Assembly (NCBI RefSeq): GCF_900101905.1
Contig: NZ_FNAJ01000001.1
Location: 372,001-436,000, forward strand
Direction of reading: 5' to 3'
Length of the DNA: 64,000 bases
DNA from: Myxococcus virescens
GTDB lineage: Bacteria > Myxococcota > Myxococcia > Myxococcales > Myxococcaceae
Shown: positions 11,261 through 19,994 of the stretch, in pieces
Layout: the number at the start of each line of letters is the position of its first letter
Numbering within the stretch: position 1 is the first letter of the stretch
Made by a program: the position numbers and the translations under genes
The notes under the pieces: model-generated
The model's database searches: none
The model's input: only the letters and a program-made list of their open reading frames with translations
What the model was told of the DNA's origin: nothing

Positions 11261-12832
11261 CTAGAGGCCGTACTCCGCGCGCTTGGCGTCCGCGCGGGTG
11301 GCGCACGGCTGGTCGAACTCCGGGAAGTACTCCTTCACGTGGTCCAGGGTGGCGGAGGCGCTCTTGTAGTTGCCCTGGTTGTAGTAGCCCTCCACCTCCA
11401 GCAGCAGCTTGGAGCAGGTGCGGTCCAGTTCCTGCTGCGCCGCCTTCATGCGCTCCTGGGCGTCGTAGTAGAGGTCGGGCTTCGGCTCCGGGTGGGCCTC
11501 CAGCATCAGCCACGACACGCGGAAGGACTTCCAGGCCTCGTAGCGGTTGCGAGCGCCGATGTCCGGCGTCTGGAAGTGCTTCAAGCCCCGCTTGTGGTAC
11601 TCGGTGGCCTCGCGCACCAGCTCCTCCGGCAGCAGGTCCGGCAGCAGCGCGCGCTCCACCCAGATGTTCCAGATGACCCACGGGTCTTCACCCGGCGGAT
11701 TCTTCACGTTGTCGAAGATGATGCGGTTGGGCTCGCCCTTCTTCAGGTGCTGGGCCGGAATCATCAGTTCGATGGAGCGGTCCTGGCTGGCCAGCGTGTC
11801 GGGCGGTACCTTGCCCACGTCCACGCCGTTGACGCTCACCACGACCTCGTCCTTGGAGATGCCCTGGGCCTGGTAGTGGAGGATGACCACCGCGCGCGTG
11901 GCGGCGGTGTACTCCCACTCGAAGACCTTCATGTCCGGGCGCTCCCACGTCACGCCCGGCCCCAGGCCAAACGAGTCGCGGATGGGCTGGCCGGTCAACA
12001 TCGAGGGCTCCTCGCCCACCGGTTGACCGTCGTCGCCGCTCAGCACCAGCCAGTAGAGGACGCCGAACAGCGCGAGCACCATGGCCACGCCGCCACCGAT
12101 GATGCCGGTGCGCACGCCCTGGCTGGCATCCGCCCAGAAGAGCTTCGCGCTGGACACCACGCCGGGGGACTCACGCCGGATGCGCGCGCGCTCCGCCGCG
12201 GACAGGCCACCGCCGCCCGACGCGGACGGCGCCGGACGGGCCCGGGCCGGCGGAGGCGAACTGGACGGCCGCTTCGCGGGCGGCGCCGCTGGCGCCGAGC
12301 GCTCCATGGCCGCCGGCCGTGAGCCGCTCTGCCCCTGGGACACGGGGCGCAGGGCCTGCAGGTTGGAGCGGGTGGCGCCCTCGCGGATTTCGTTCAGCGC
12401 TTCCTGGTCGGCACCTTCCGGGGCCAACGCGACGCCCTTGTTGCGCTGCCGCTTCAGGGAATCCAGGGAAACGATGCGCGTGCTGCCATCGCCGTCCTGA
12501 GCGCCGGCGGGAAGCTCTTCTTCGCCCGTGGCCGGCTCGTCCGTCAGCATGGCGAAGATGAACGTCACCGGCCCCAGGGTCAGCTTGTCGCCGTCCTCAA
12601 GCACCTGCGTCTTCACCGGACTGCCGTTGACGAGCGACCCGTTGGCGCTGCCCTGGTCCTCGACGGCGTAGACATCACCGTCGAGGAAGATGCGGCAGTG
12701 GCGCCGGGACACACCCGGGTCGAACAGCGCGACGTCGCAATCCGTCGAACGGCCGATGAGAACGGAGTCCTGGTCGAAGACGAACTCCTTACCGGCTTCT
12801 CTACCCTCGGAGATCGTCAGCTGGAAAGGCAT
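11261..12832 (-). CDS. Membrane protein with N-terminal FHA domain
   Basis: 523 residues. An FHA phosphothreonine-binding domain occupies residues 1-95 (GRSTDCDV, VSRRHCRI, GSANGSLVNG). A Pro/Ala/Ser-rich linker follows (about 150-215), then one transmembrane helix at about 243-265 (GVAMVLALFGVLYWLVL) and an extracytoplasmic domain of about 255 residues ending in helices with TPR-like spacing. The topology puts the FHA domain inside the cell, where it could read Ser/Thr-kinase phosphorylation, and the rest in the periplasm. It is the third gene of an operon with the two WYL regulators, 6 bases after the PafC-like stop. I do not recognise the periplasmic domain. No kinase is adjacent. Confidence 0.75.
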   Translation of the reverse strand: MPFQLTISEGREAGKEFVFDQDSVLIGRSTDCDVALFDPGVSRRHCRIFLDGDVYAVEDQGSANGSLVNGSPVKTQVLEDGDKLTLGPVTFIFAMLTDEPATGEEELPAGAQDGDGSTRIVSLDSLKRQRNKGVALAPEGADQEALNEIREGATRSNLQALRPVSQGQSGSRPAAMERSAPAAPPAKRPSSSPPPARARPAPSASGGGGLSAAERARIRRESPGVVSSAKLFWADASQGVRTGIIGGGVAMVLALFGVLYWLVLSGDDGQPVGEEPSMLTGQPIRDSFGLGPGVTWERPDMKVFEWEYTAATRAVVILHYQAQGISKDEVVVSVNGVDVGKVPPDTLASQDRSIELMIPAQHLKKGEPNRIIFDNVKNPPGEDPWVIWNIWVERALLPDLLPEELVREATEYHKRGLKHFQTPDIGARNRYEAWKSFRVSWLMLEAHPEPKPDLYYDAQERMKAAQQELDRTCSKLLLEVEGYYNQGNYKSASATLDHVKEYFPEFDQPCATRADAKRAEYGL

Positions 12833-12838
12833 GGGGGG

Positions 12839-13768
12839 TTACAATCCTACAGAGGCCCGCGCCGCTCGGGCAACGGCCGCGCGCGCGGAGGCCGGTTCCA
12901 TGACCTGCGCCTCGCCACCGAAGGACAGGACCCACTGGGTGAGCCAGCGTTCGCTGTCCCCCGCCACCAGCACCTCCACGCTCCCGTCGGAAAGCGGGCG
13001 GGCGTCCTGGCCGAAGCGCTCCTTCACATAGGGTGCGGCCACGGGGGAGAAGCGCACGCGCACCGAGGAGTCCGTCAGCCCCCGCGCCGGGTTGGGCACG
13101 TCCGCCCGGGCGTCCGCGGGCGGCTGGAAGGACACGTCCGTGACGAGGATGTCCTCCATCCGGTCCAGGCGGAACAGGCGCGCGTCCTGCCGGGTGTGGC
13201 AATAGCCCTGCAGATACCACTGCCCCCGGTGGCTGAGCAGCTCGTACGGGCGCACGGTGCGCGGCTCTGGCGACCGGCCGGGGCTGGCATAGCCGAACGT
13301 CACCTCCAGGCGCTCGATGATGGCCCGGGTGAGCGGCCCCAGGGCCTGGGGTGCCTCGGTGGACGCATCAATCTTCCGGTACATCTCCCGGTAGCGCTCG
13401 CGGGTGGCGGGCGGCAGCACGCGCTCCAGCTTCTGGAGGGCGCTCTGCAACGCGTCCCCCGTGGCCGGCCGCAGCAGCTCCGCCGACGCGGCCAGCGCCG
13501 CGGCCTCGCCCGGCGTCAACCGGGGCGGCGCGAACAGGCGCTGGTCCAGGTCCACGTAGACGCGGTCGTTGTCCACGTAGATGTCGATGTAGTCGTCCGG
13601 GTTGAAGGGCGGCCGGCCCACGCAGGTGAGCAGGTCCAGCTCCTCCAGCAGGTCCTCGCGGCTGATGTTGAGGGCGCGCGCCAGCGCGTCCACCGTGACG
13701 CCGGGGTGCTTGGAGACGTAGGGAACCAGGAACAGCAGGCGGCGGAGCCGCTCGTGGACGTTGCTCAT
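12839..13768 (-). CDS. WYL-domain transcriptional regulator, PafC-like
   Basis: 309 residues. An N-terminal winged helix (about 5-65, with DALARALNISREDLLEEL) is followed by a WYL domain whose core is recognisable as RPYELLSHRGQWYLQGYCHTR, with the ligand-binding FRLDRMEDI stretch, and then a WCX-type C-terminal extension. The ATG at 13768 overlaps the stop of the upstream WYL gene (ATGA), which decides the start over an in-frame codon at 13801. Two adjacent WYL regulators in this order match PafB-PafC of actinobacteria, a heteromeric activator of the LexA-independent DNA-damage response. No Pup-proteasome gene is present nearby, so the name records similarity, not proven function. Confidence 0.8.
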   Translation of the reverse strand: MSNVHERLRRLLFLVPYVSKHPGVTVDALARALNISREDLLEELDLLTCVGRPPFNPDDYIDIYVDNDRVYVDLDQRLFAPPRLTPGEAAALAASAELLRPATGDALQSALQKLERVLPPATRERYREMYRKIDASTEAPQALGPLTRAIIERLEVTFGYASPGRSPEPRTVRPYELLSHRGQWYLQGYCHTRQDARLFRLDRMEDILVTDVSFQPPADARADVPNPARGLTDSSVRVRFSPVAAPYVKERFGQDARPLSDGSVEVLVAGDSERWLTQWVLSFGGEAQVMEPASARAAVARAARASVGL

Positions 13769-14787
13769 GCGCTCACCTTGTCCAGCGAATCGTCGTGGCA
13801 CGACACGATGCGCGAGGCCATCTCCCGCAGACGCGCCTGCGCCCGCTCCGGGCCCTCCACGCGGCAGTCCGGCCCCAGCGCCAGGCAGAAGCGCATCAGG
13901 CCGTCCACGAACGTGACCGGCAGCCGCGCCCGCACCGCCCCCTCCTCCGCTGGCTCCAGCGTGGCGCCGGGCAACAGGCCCGCGGCCCGCGAGGCGAGCG
14001 TGCCCGACAGGTGGAGCGCCACCTCCACCTGCTCATGGAAGCGGTGCTGCCACGGGAAGTACGCCACGTGGGCCTCCAGCGAGAAGTCCGCCGGCACCTG
14101 GAAGTCCGGTGTGCGCGGGCGCGCCGTGTTCACCTTGAGTTCGCGAATCCGGTGGACGTGGAAGGTCCGCAAGTCCTTGCGCAGGTGGCAGTACCCCACC
14201 AGCGTCCAGGCGCCGCGGCGCAGCGCCAGGCCATACGGGTCCACCCGCCGCTGCGTGGTGCCCGCCTGCTTGGGGCTGGCATACGTCAGGTCCACCCACT
14301 TGCGGGCCGCGCACGCATCCCAGAGCTGCTCCAGGCGCACGGAGATTTCCTTCTCCTGGCCCTCGTGCACGGAGCCCAGCTCCATGCGCACCCGGGGTGT
14401 GGGGAGGGATTGACCGGCGAAGAAGCCGATCTTCCGCAGCGCGTGCGCCAGGTCATCCCGGCCCGGGAAGGCCCCCGACGCCAGCGCCGCGGAGCCGGCG
14501 GCGTAGAGCACGGCCAGCTCCTCCTTGGAGAGGTCCGCCTCCGGGAGGTAGTAGGCGTCCCGGTCGACGATGTAGCCGTCGCGGCGCTCGTCGTCTCCCT
14601 GCACGTACGTCAGCGGAAAGCCCAGCTCCACCAGCTCCGCCTTGTCGCGCTCGAACTTGCGCTCGGCGGCATCATCGGAGCCGCCGTAGTCACCAGGGAA
14701 GTGCTCGCGCAGCTCGGCCCAGGAGATGGGCTCGCGTGCGTCGAGCAGAAGGGCCACGAGGTCGAGGATGCGTTCAGTGCGGTCCAT
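13765..14787 (-). CDS. WYL-domain transcriptional regulator, PafB-like
   Basis: 340 residues. The N-terminus (MDRTERILDLVALLLDAREP) begins a winged helix like that of PafB and YafY proteins. The WYL core reads RVDPYGLALRRGAWTLVGYCH, then LRTFHVHRIRELKV, which is the family's proposed nucleotide or nucleic-acid ligand site, followed by a WCX domain. It is the first gene of an operon with the PafC-like regulator and an FHA membrane protein. The region upstream (14788-15099) holds a LexA-box-like sequence and two palindromes, suggesting damage-linked control or autoregulation. The role is inferred from the actinobacterial PafBC pair; the target genes are unknown. Confidence 0.8.
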   Translation of the reverse strand: MDRTERILDLVALLLDAREPISWAELREHFPGDYGGSDDAAERKFERDKAELVELGFPLTYVQGDDERRDGYIVDRDAYYLPEADLSKEELAVLYAAGSAALASGAFPGRDDLAHALRKIGFFAGQSLPTPRVRMELGSVHEGQEKEISVRLEQLWDACAARKWVDLTYASPKQAGTTQRRVDPYGLALRRGAWTLVGYCHLRKDLRTFHVHRIRELKVNTARPRTPDFQVPADFSLEAHVAYFPWQHRFHEQVEVALHLSGTLASRAAGLLPGATLEPAEEGAVRARLPVTFVDGLMRFCLALGPDCRVEGPERAQARLREMASRIVSCHDDSLDKVSA

Positions 14788-15099
14788 TGGAGAGGGCGGC
14801 GACGATGCCGGGCGGACCCGAGAGGGTCAAGAAGTGGACGTGTGGGTGGGAAACAGGTGAGAGGGCCGCTCGCGTCCGGCGAGATAGCCGGACACGCCTG
14901 AACAAACAAGCAGGTAATCACCTGTACGCATGGTTGTACTCATTGCGGCTGGCAAGGACTTGGGCGGGGGGCTCGCACTGCGGGCATGATCTGGGTTATT
15001 GCTGCTCCATTCCGTGGAAGTGGAAGCGACGTGGACGGGCCTGCCTGTCCGGATGCCGCACGGCCGAAGCGGCGAGCGGAGCCTCCGAAGGGACTCACG
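14788..15099. other. 312-base divergent intergenic region with palindromes
   Basis: Separates the pafB-like operon (-) from a secreted-protein gene (+). It holds a palindrome at 14874-14893 (GTCCGGC-N6-GCCGGAC), a LexA-like site at 14897-14913 and a second palindrome CAGGTAATCACCTG at 14911-14924. The part around 14885-14945 is AT-richer than the surroundings, as a promoter region would be. I see no convincing gene. Confidence 0.5.
14897..14913. promoter_or_regulatory. LexA-box-like sequence upstream of the pafB-like gene
   Basis: CCTGAACAAACAAGCAG matches 15 of 17 positions of the reverse complement of the M. xanthus LexA motif as I remember it (CTRHAMRYBYGTTCAGS). It lies 110 bases upstream of the pafB-like start. 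The match is by eye to a recalled consensus, so it is a candidate only. Confidence 0.4.
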
Positions 15100-15570
15100 A
15101 TGAGCGGCATCACCCTCGTCCGTAATGTGGTGGCCGGGTTGGCGATGTTCGTGGGCTTCACGAGCATGGCCGCGCCTGCGCCCGTGCGCGCGGAGCCCCT
15201 CTACTTCGCCGTCGAGGTCCGTCGTGACGGGCGGCTGGTGGCCCAGCCCAAGCTGTTGGGCGAGACGGGCCGCACCCTTCGCGCCGAGCGCCGCCGTCCG
15301 GGAGCGCCCCTGCCGGACTACCGGCTGGTCCTCACGCCCAAGGCCGAAGGCCAGTCCTTCCTCCTCCAGCTCGACCTGCTCCTGCCCGAGGCGAAGGGCC
15401 ACTCCGAGCTCGCGCTGCTCCACGGCCAGGAGCGCAAGCTCCAGCTTGGCCGCGTCCCCGGAGAGCTCGAGGTCTCCCTGCTGCTGATGAAGGTGGACTC
15501 GCCGGAGTTCCGCGCGCTCATGCAACTGGGCGAAAGCGGCGGCAAGTCGGTGTCCACCTCGTCCATCTGA
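15100..15570 (+). CDS. Small secreted protein of unknown function
   Basis: 156 residues from ATG 15100, chosen over an upstream in-frame ATG because GAAGGG sits 7 bases before it and a signal peptide follows at once (hydrophobic stretch VVAGLAMFVGFTSMA, cut near VRA-EP at about 30). The mature part is beta-strand-like with repeated alternation of charged and hydrophobic residues (YFAVEVRRDGRLVAQPKLLG) and no cysteine or lipobox. It is probably periplasmic. It runs divergently from the pafB-like operon and converges with proB 16 bases away. I do not recognise a family. Confidence 0.6.
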   Translation: MSGITLVRNVVAGLAMFVGFTSMAAPAPVRAEPLYFAVEVRRDGRLVAQPKLLGETGRTLRAERRRPGAPLPDYRLVLTPKAEGQSFLLQLDLLLPEAKGHSELALLHGQERKLQLGRVPGELEVSLLLMKVDSPEFRALMQLGESGGKSVSTSSI

Positions 15571-15586
15571 CCAGCGCCCTGCCCGG

Positions 15587-16720
15587 CTACAGCACGGCCA
15601 GGTCGTCGCGGTGCACGGCCTCGTCGAGGTAGCGGTAGCCCAGCACCGCTTCGATGTCCGCCGTGCGATGTCCGGCGATGCGTCGCAGCTCGTTGGCGTC
15701 GTAGGCCGCCAGCCCCCGCGCGAACACGGCCCCCGCCGCGTCCACCAGGTCCACCGGGTCTCCGCGCCCGAAGTCACCCTCCACGCCGCGCACGCCGCTA
15801 GGCAGCAGGCTGCGCTTGCCGGTGACAATGGCCTCGCGCGCGCCGGCATCCACCGTGAGCGTCCCACGTGCGCGCAGGGCATGGGCAATCCACGCGGCGC
15901 GGGCACTGCGGCGGCTGCCGGTGGGCTCGAAGTGGGTCCCCACGTCCGCGCCTTCCAGGACGGCGCGCAGGCGGCCGGGCACGGCGCCGGACGTAATCAC
16001 GCAGTGGATGCCGGAATCGGACGCGCGCGCGGCCGCCCGCACCTTGGTGCTCATGCCGCCCGTCCCCACCCCGCTGCTCGTGCCGGTGGCGAGCGCCAAG
16101 ACCTCGGGCGTCACCTGCATCACCGTGGCCAGCAGCTCCGCGCCCGCGTCGCGCCGGGGGTCTCCGGTGTAGAGGCCCTCCACATCCGACAGCAGGACGA
16201 GCGCGTCGGCATCCACCACGCCGGCCACCAGCCCCGCCAGCGTGTCGTTGTCACCGAACTTGAGCTCGTCCACGGAGACGGTGTCGTTCTCGTTGATGAC
16301 GGGGACGACGCCCGCCGTCAGCAACCGCTCCAGGGTGTGCTTCACGTTGAGGTAGCGGCGGCGCTCCTGCACGTCCTCGTGGGTGAGCAGCACCTGGGCC
16401 ACCGCCTTCCCATGCGCGGCGAAGGCCTCTTCGTAGGCCTGCATCAGCCGGCTCTGCCCCACCGCCGCGCACGCCTGCTTACCTGGGATGTCGCGAGGGC
16501 GCGAGGGCAGGCCCAGCCGCTCGACCCCCAGGGCAATGGCTCCGCTGGACACCACCAGCAGCTCGCGGCCCTGCGCGGCCCACAACAAATCCTGGCCCAG
16601 CGCATCGAAGTGCTGACGGTTGAAACGTCCGGTGGCGTTCGTCAGCGCGTTGGTGCCGATTTTCACCACCACCCGCCGGGCGGAGCGGAGGGCGGTGCGT
16701 CCCGTGGAAATCGAACTCAC
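15587..16720 (-). CDS. proB: Glutamate 5-kinase
   Basis: 377 residues, full length, with the amino-acid-kinase domain (VVVKIGTNALT at about 17-27; SSGAIALG; INENDTVSV; FGDNDTLAGLVA) and a C-terminal PUA domain from about 285 (GTLTVDAGAREAI). It phosphorylates glutamate with ATP, the first step of proline synthesis, in the cytoplasm. The usual partner proA is not next to it. The PUA domain is the form found in E. coli-type enzymes. It stands alone on the minus strand, converging with the small secreted-protein gene and diverging from hflX. Confidence 0.95.
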   Translation of the reverse strand: MSSISTGRTALRSARRVVVKIGTNALTNATGRFNRQHFDALGQDLLWAAQGRELLVVSSGAIALGVERLGLPSRPRDIPGKQACAAVGQSRLMQAYEEAFAAHGKAVAQVLLTHEDVQERRRYLNVKHTLERLLTAGVVPVINENDTVSVDELKFGDNDTLAGLVAGVVDADALVLLSDVEGLYTGDPRRDAGAELLATVMQVTPEVLALATGTSSGVGTGGMSTKVRAAARASDSGIHCVITSGAVPGRLRAVLEGADVGTHFEPTGSRRSARAAWIAHALRARGTLTVDAGAREAIVTGKRSLLPSGVRGVEGDFGRGDPVDLVDAAGAVFARGLAAYDANELRRIAGHRTADIEAVLGYRYLDEAVHRDDLAVL

Positions 16721-16818
16721 GGGGCGTCAGCGTAGGTCAGAAATGGAAGACGCGCGCGTCCGGCGTGTTTTCCCCACAGCGGCAGTCATAAAGTCGTACG
16801 AAAAAGGTGGGGGCCCCA

Positions 16819-18495
16819 ATGCCTCCGCCAGGAGAGCACGGTTTGAAGGAAATCTACGGCAACACCCTGGGCCTCAAGTCGAGCGAACAGCACCGGTTGC
16901 GCAACACCTTCCGCCGGCGCGTCCCACCGCACGAAATCGTGTCGCCCGAGCTTGCCCGGCATCTCACCGAGCTGTCGCGTGAGCTGAACCGGCAGGTGGG
17001 TGTGCTCGTCAACCGGAAGGGAGAAATCGAGCACGTCATCGTGGGCAACGCCCACAAGCTCGAGCTGCCGGACATCGGCCGCGCCCGCGCGGGCCAGGTA
17101 CGTCTGCGTGGCCTCCGCCTGATCCACACCCACTTGAAGAGCGAGCCGCTCACCAAGGACGACCTCACGGACCTCGCGCTGCTGCGCCTGGACTGCGTGG
17201 CGGCCGTTGGCGTGGGCCACGAGGGCCTGCCCGGCGTCCTGCACTACGCCTACCTCATCCCGGAGAACGGCTCCGGCGACTTCTGGCACGTCGAGACGCT
17301 GCCCTCCGTCCACGTGGCGCAGCCGGACCTCATGGACACGCTGGGCGCGCTGGAGGAGGAGTTCAACCGCAAGGCGGCGTCGCGCAAGGTGGGCGGCCGG
17401 GAGAAGGCCATCCTCGTGGCGGTGTGCCTGGACGGCAACCGCGCCCTGGCCGAGTCCAGCCTGGCGGAGCTGAAGGAGCTGGCGCGCACCGCGGGCGTGG
17501 AGGTCATCGACTCCGTGCTCCAGGTGAAGCGCGAGGCGGACCCGCGCTACCTCATCGGCCGCGGCAAGCTGGAGGATCTCAACCTGCGCTCCATGCAGTC
17601 CATGGTGGACCTGCTCATCTTCGACAAGGACCTCACCCCGTCCCAGGGCCGCCACATCGGCGAGGCCACCAGTCTCAAGGTGCTGGACCGCTCACAGCTC
17701 ATCCTCGACATCTTCGCGCAGCGCGCGCAGAGCGCCGAGGGCAAGCTCCAGGTGGAGCTGGCACAGCTGAAGTACCGGCTGCCGCGGCTGGTGCAGAGCG
17801 ACGATTCGCTCAGCCGGCTCATGGGCGGCATTGGCGGACGTGGCCCAGGCGAGACGAAGCTGGAGATCGACCGCCGCCGCGTGCGCGAGCGAATCACCCA
17901 CCTGGAGAAGCGCATCGACGCGATTGGCCGGGAGCGCAGCGTGCGCCGCGCCCAGCGCAACCGGCGCGAGCTGCCCGTCATCTCCATTGTCGGCTACACC
18001 AACGCCGGCAAGTCCACGCTCCTCAACGCGATTACGAACGCCGAGGTGCTGGCGGAGAACAAGCTGTTCGCCACGCTGGACCCCACCAGCCGGAGGCTGC
18101 GCTTCCCGCAGGAGCGGGAGGTCATCATCACCGACACGGTGGGCTTCATCCGGGACCTGCCCAAGGACCTGGTCGCCGCCTTCCGCGCCACGCTGGAGGA
18201 GCTGTACGACGCCAGCCTGCTGCTCCACGTCGTGGACGCGGCGGACCCCGCCCGCGACGAGCAGGTGGAGGCGGTGGAGAACATCCTCGAGTCGCTCGAC
18301 TTGATGGAGAAGCCGCGCCTCATGGTGTGGAACAAGGCGGACCTGCTTCCGCCGGACGAAGTGGCGGCGCTGCTGCGCACCCGGGGCGGCGTGGCCATCA
18401 GCGCCGCGACGCGCGAGGGCCTGGCGACGCTGCTGGCCAAGGCGGACACCACGCTGTTCGCCGAAGGCGCCACCGAGGCCATCGGCGCCGTCTGA
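16819..18495 (+). CDS. hflX: GTPase HflX with long N-terminal extension
   Basis: 558 residues. The HflX core begins near residue 190 (KAILVAVCLDGN), continues through the glycine-rich GGIGGRGPGETKLE linker, and carries the G domain with GYTNAGKST (G1), DTVGFI (G3) and NKAD (G4). HflX splits and rescues stalled 70S or 100S ribosomes after heat stress. The first 190 residues are an extra domain, also beta/alpha in look (VLVNRKGEIEHVIVGN; RLIHTHLKSEPLT), absent from E. coli HflX and seen in some deltaproteobacterial and clostridial forms. The start is ATG 16819 behind AAGGTGG; a GTG at 16807 is the alternative. It is probably followed by the winged-helix gene in one transcript unless the 18516-18545 hairpin stops it. 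Confidence 0.93.
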   Translation: MPPPGEHGLKEIYGNTLGLKSSEQHRLRNTFRRRVPPHEIVSPELARHLTELSRELNRQVGVLVNRKGEIEHVIVGNAHKLELPDIGRARAGQVRLRGLRLIHTHLKSEPLTKDDLTDLALLRLDCVAAVGVGHEGLPGVLHYAYLIPENGSGDFWHVETLPSVHVAQPDLMDTLGALEEEFNRKAASRKVGGREKAILVAVCLDGNRALAESSLAELKELARTAGVEVIDSVLQVKREADPRYLIGRGKLEDLNLRSMQSMVDLLIFDKDLTPSQGRHIGEATSLKVLDRSQLILDIFAQRAQSAEGKLQVELAQLKYRLPRLVQSDDSLSRLMGGIGGRGPGETKLEIDRRRVRERITHLEKRIDAIGRERSVRRAQRNRRELPVISIVGYTNAGKSTLLNAITNAEVLAENKLFATLDPTSRRLRFPQEREVIITDTVGFIRDLPKDLVAAFRATLEELYDASLLLHVVDAADPARDEQVEAVENILESLDLMEKPRLMVWNKADLLPPDEVAALLRTRGGVAISAATREGLATLLAKADTTLFAEGATEAIGAV

Positions 18496-18515
18496 GGCCG
18501 CGGTTGCCGCGCAGG

Positions 18516-18545
18516 CACGGCTCCCCGTAGAGTCGGGGAGCCGTG
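18516..18545 (+). promoter_or_regulatory. Hairpin over the ribosome site and GTG start of the next gene
   Basis: Perfect 11-bp stem CACGGCTCCCC / GGGGAGCCGTG with an 8-base loop. The 3' arm holds the only Shine-Dalgarno-like sequence (GGGGAG, 18535-18540) and the GTG start (18543-18545) of the following gene. It could be the hflX terminator, a translation-blocking structure, or both. Confidence 0.5.
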
Positions 18546-18968
18546 TCGACTCCATCGCTCACACCCCTGCTGCTGGCCCAGGCTGACTACGCGAAGCCTG
18601 TGTCCTCCCTGTCTCCGAAGTACTTCGAGCTGCTGGAGCAGAACAGCCACATCATCTACCCCGTCCTGGCGATCCTGACGTTGGTCATCATCGCCGCGGG
18701 CGTCCTCCAGGCGTGGCGCACGCAGGACCTGGACGGCCTCCAGAAGAACGAGTTCAAGCGCGCCATCGTCAACGAGCTGCGCCGCAACATCAGCGGCATG
18801 CCCGGTGACTTGCTGGCGAAGTCCGTGGGGCTGGACCGGCTCAAGACGAACCGCCTGCTGGAGCAGATGCAGCAGGAGGGCCTGGTGGTGAGCCACACCA
18901 ACTCCCAGCGGCTCACCGTGTGGCGCGTCCGCGGCGCCACGCCGGACGCCGCGCCGCGCCGCTACTGA
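18543..18968 (+). CDS. Membrane-anchored winged-helix protein
   Basis: 141 residues from GTG 18543, read within a hairpin (18516-18545). One transmembrane helix at about 38-59 (IIYPVLAILTLVIIAAGVLQAW) is followed by a cytoplasmic winged-helix of about 65 residues: EFKRAIVNELRRNISGMPGDLLAKSVGLD, then a recognition-helix-like stretch and wing (EGLVVSHTNSQRLTVWRV). The layout suggests a DNA-binding or protein-binding domain tethered to the inner membrane. It converges with gpsA 7 bases away. A GTG at 18600 would lose the first 19 residues but keep all recognised parts. The exact function is unknown. Confidence 0.65.
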   Translation: MSTPSLTPLLLAQADYAKPVSSLSPKYFELLEQNSHIIYPVLAILTLVIIAAGVLQAWRTQDLDGLQKNEFKRAIVNELRRNISGMPGDLLAKSVGLDRLKTNRLLEQMQQEGLVVSHTNSQRLTVWRVRGATPDAAPRRY

Positions 18969-18975
18969 AGGCCGC

Positions 18976-19983
18976 TCAGACGCCCGCCAGCTCCGACTTC
19001 GGCTGGCGCGTCATCAGGTCCACCACCGCCGTGCGCGCGCTCTTGCCCTCGTGGGCAATCAGGTACACCTGATGGCAGATGGGCAGCTCCACGCCCGTCT
19101 TGAGCTCCAGTTCGTGCGCGCTGCGGGCCGTCTTCACGCCTTCGGCCACTTCCTTCATGTCCGCGAGGATGTCCGGCAGCTTGCGGCCCTTGCCCAGCTC
19201 CATCCCCACGTGCCGGTTGCGGCTCAGCTCGCCGGTGCACGTCAGCACCAGGTCGCCCATGCCGGACAGACCGGAGAGCGTCAGCGGGTTGGCGCCCTTG
19301 CGCACCGCCAGGCGCGTAATCTCCGCCAGACCGCGGGTGATGATGGCCGCGCGCGCGTTGTGGCCCATGCCCAGGCCGTCCGCCATGCCGGCGGCAATCG
19401 CGATGACGTTCTTCAGCGCGCCGCCGTACTGCACGCCCACCACGTCCGTGGAGGTGTAGCTGCGGAACGTCTCCGTCTGGAGCGCCTTCTGGCAGCGCAG
19501 CGCCACCTTGTCCCAGTGGGAGGCGATGGTCACCACCGTGGGCATGCGCCGCGCCAGCTCCTTGGCGAAGCTGGGGCCGGACAGCACCGCGAGGTACGGG
19601 TGGAACTCCTCCGGCAGGCAGTCCTCCAGCAGCTCCGTCATCGTCAGCAGCGTCCCGTTCTCGATGCCCTTCGACACCGTGACGATGGGGACATGGCGCG
19701 GCAGGTACGCCTGGGCCTTCGCCACCACCTCGCGCGTGGCGTGGCTGGGCGTGGCCAGCACCACCAACTCCGAACCCGCGAGCGCCTCCTGGAGGTCATT
19801 CGTGGCGCGCACGCGCTCCGAGATGGGGATGCCCTTCAGGTAGGTGGGGTTCTCGTGCTGCGTGTTGATGGCCTCCACGACGGAGGGCTCACGACCCCAC
19901 AGACGAACCTCCTCGCAATTGACCGCGAGCACGTTCGCCAGGGCGGTACCGAAGGAGCCGGAGCCGATGACACTGCCACGCAT
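18976..19983 (-). CDS. gpsA: NAD(P)H-dependent glycerol-3-phosphate dehydrogenase
   Basis: 335 residues, the family's usual length. The N-terminal Rossmann motif reads GSGSFGTALA; the mid-protein motif VLSGPSFAKELARRMPT and the catalytic-lysine region GALKNVIAIAAGMADGL are intact, as is the C-terminal GLSGMGDLVLTCTGELSRN. It reduces dihydroxyacetone phosphate to sn-glycerol 3-phosphate for phospholipid synthesis, in the cytoplasm. It starts 11 bases after the stop of a barrel-like protein gene on the same strand, so the two are probably co-transcribed. Confidence 0.96.
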   Translation of the reverse strand: MRGSVIGSGSFGTALANVLAVNCEEVRLWGREPSVVEAINTQHENPTYLKGIPISERVRATNDLQEALAGSELVVLATPSHATREVVAKAQAYLPRHVPIVTVSKGIENGTLLTMTELLEDCLPEEFHPYLAVLSGPSFAKELARRMPTVVTIASHWDKVALRCQKALQTETFRSYTSTDVVGVQYGGALKNVIAIAAGMADGLGMGHNARAAIITRGLAEITRLAVRKGANPLTLSGLSGMGDLVLTCTGELSRNRHVGMELGKGRKLPDILADMKEVAEGVKTARSAHELELKTGVELPICHQVYLIAHEGKSARTAVVDLMTRQPKSELAGV

Positions 19984-19994
19984 GAAAGACCTCG

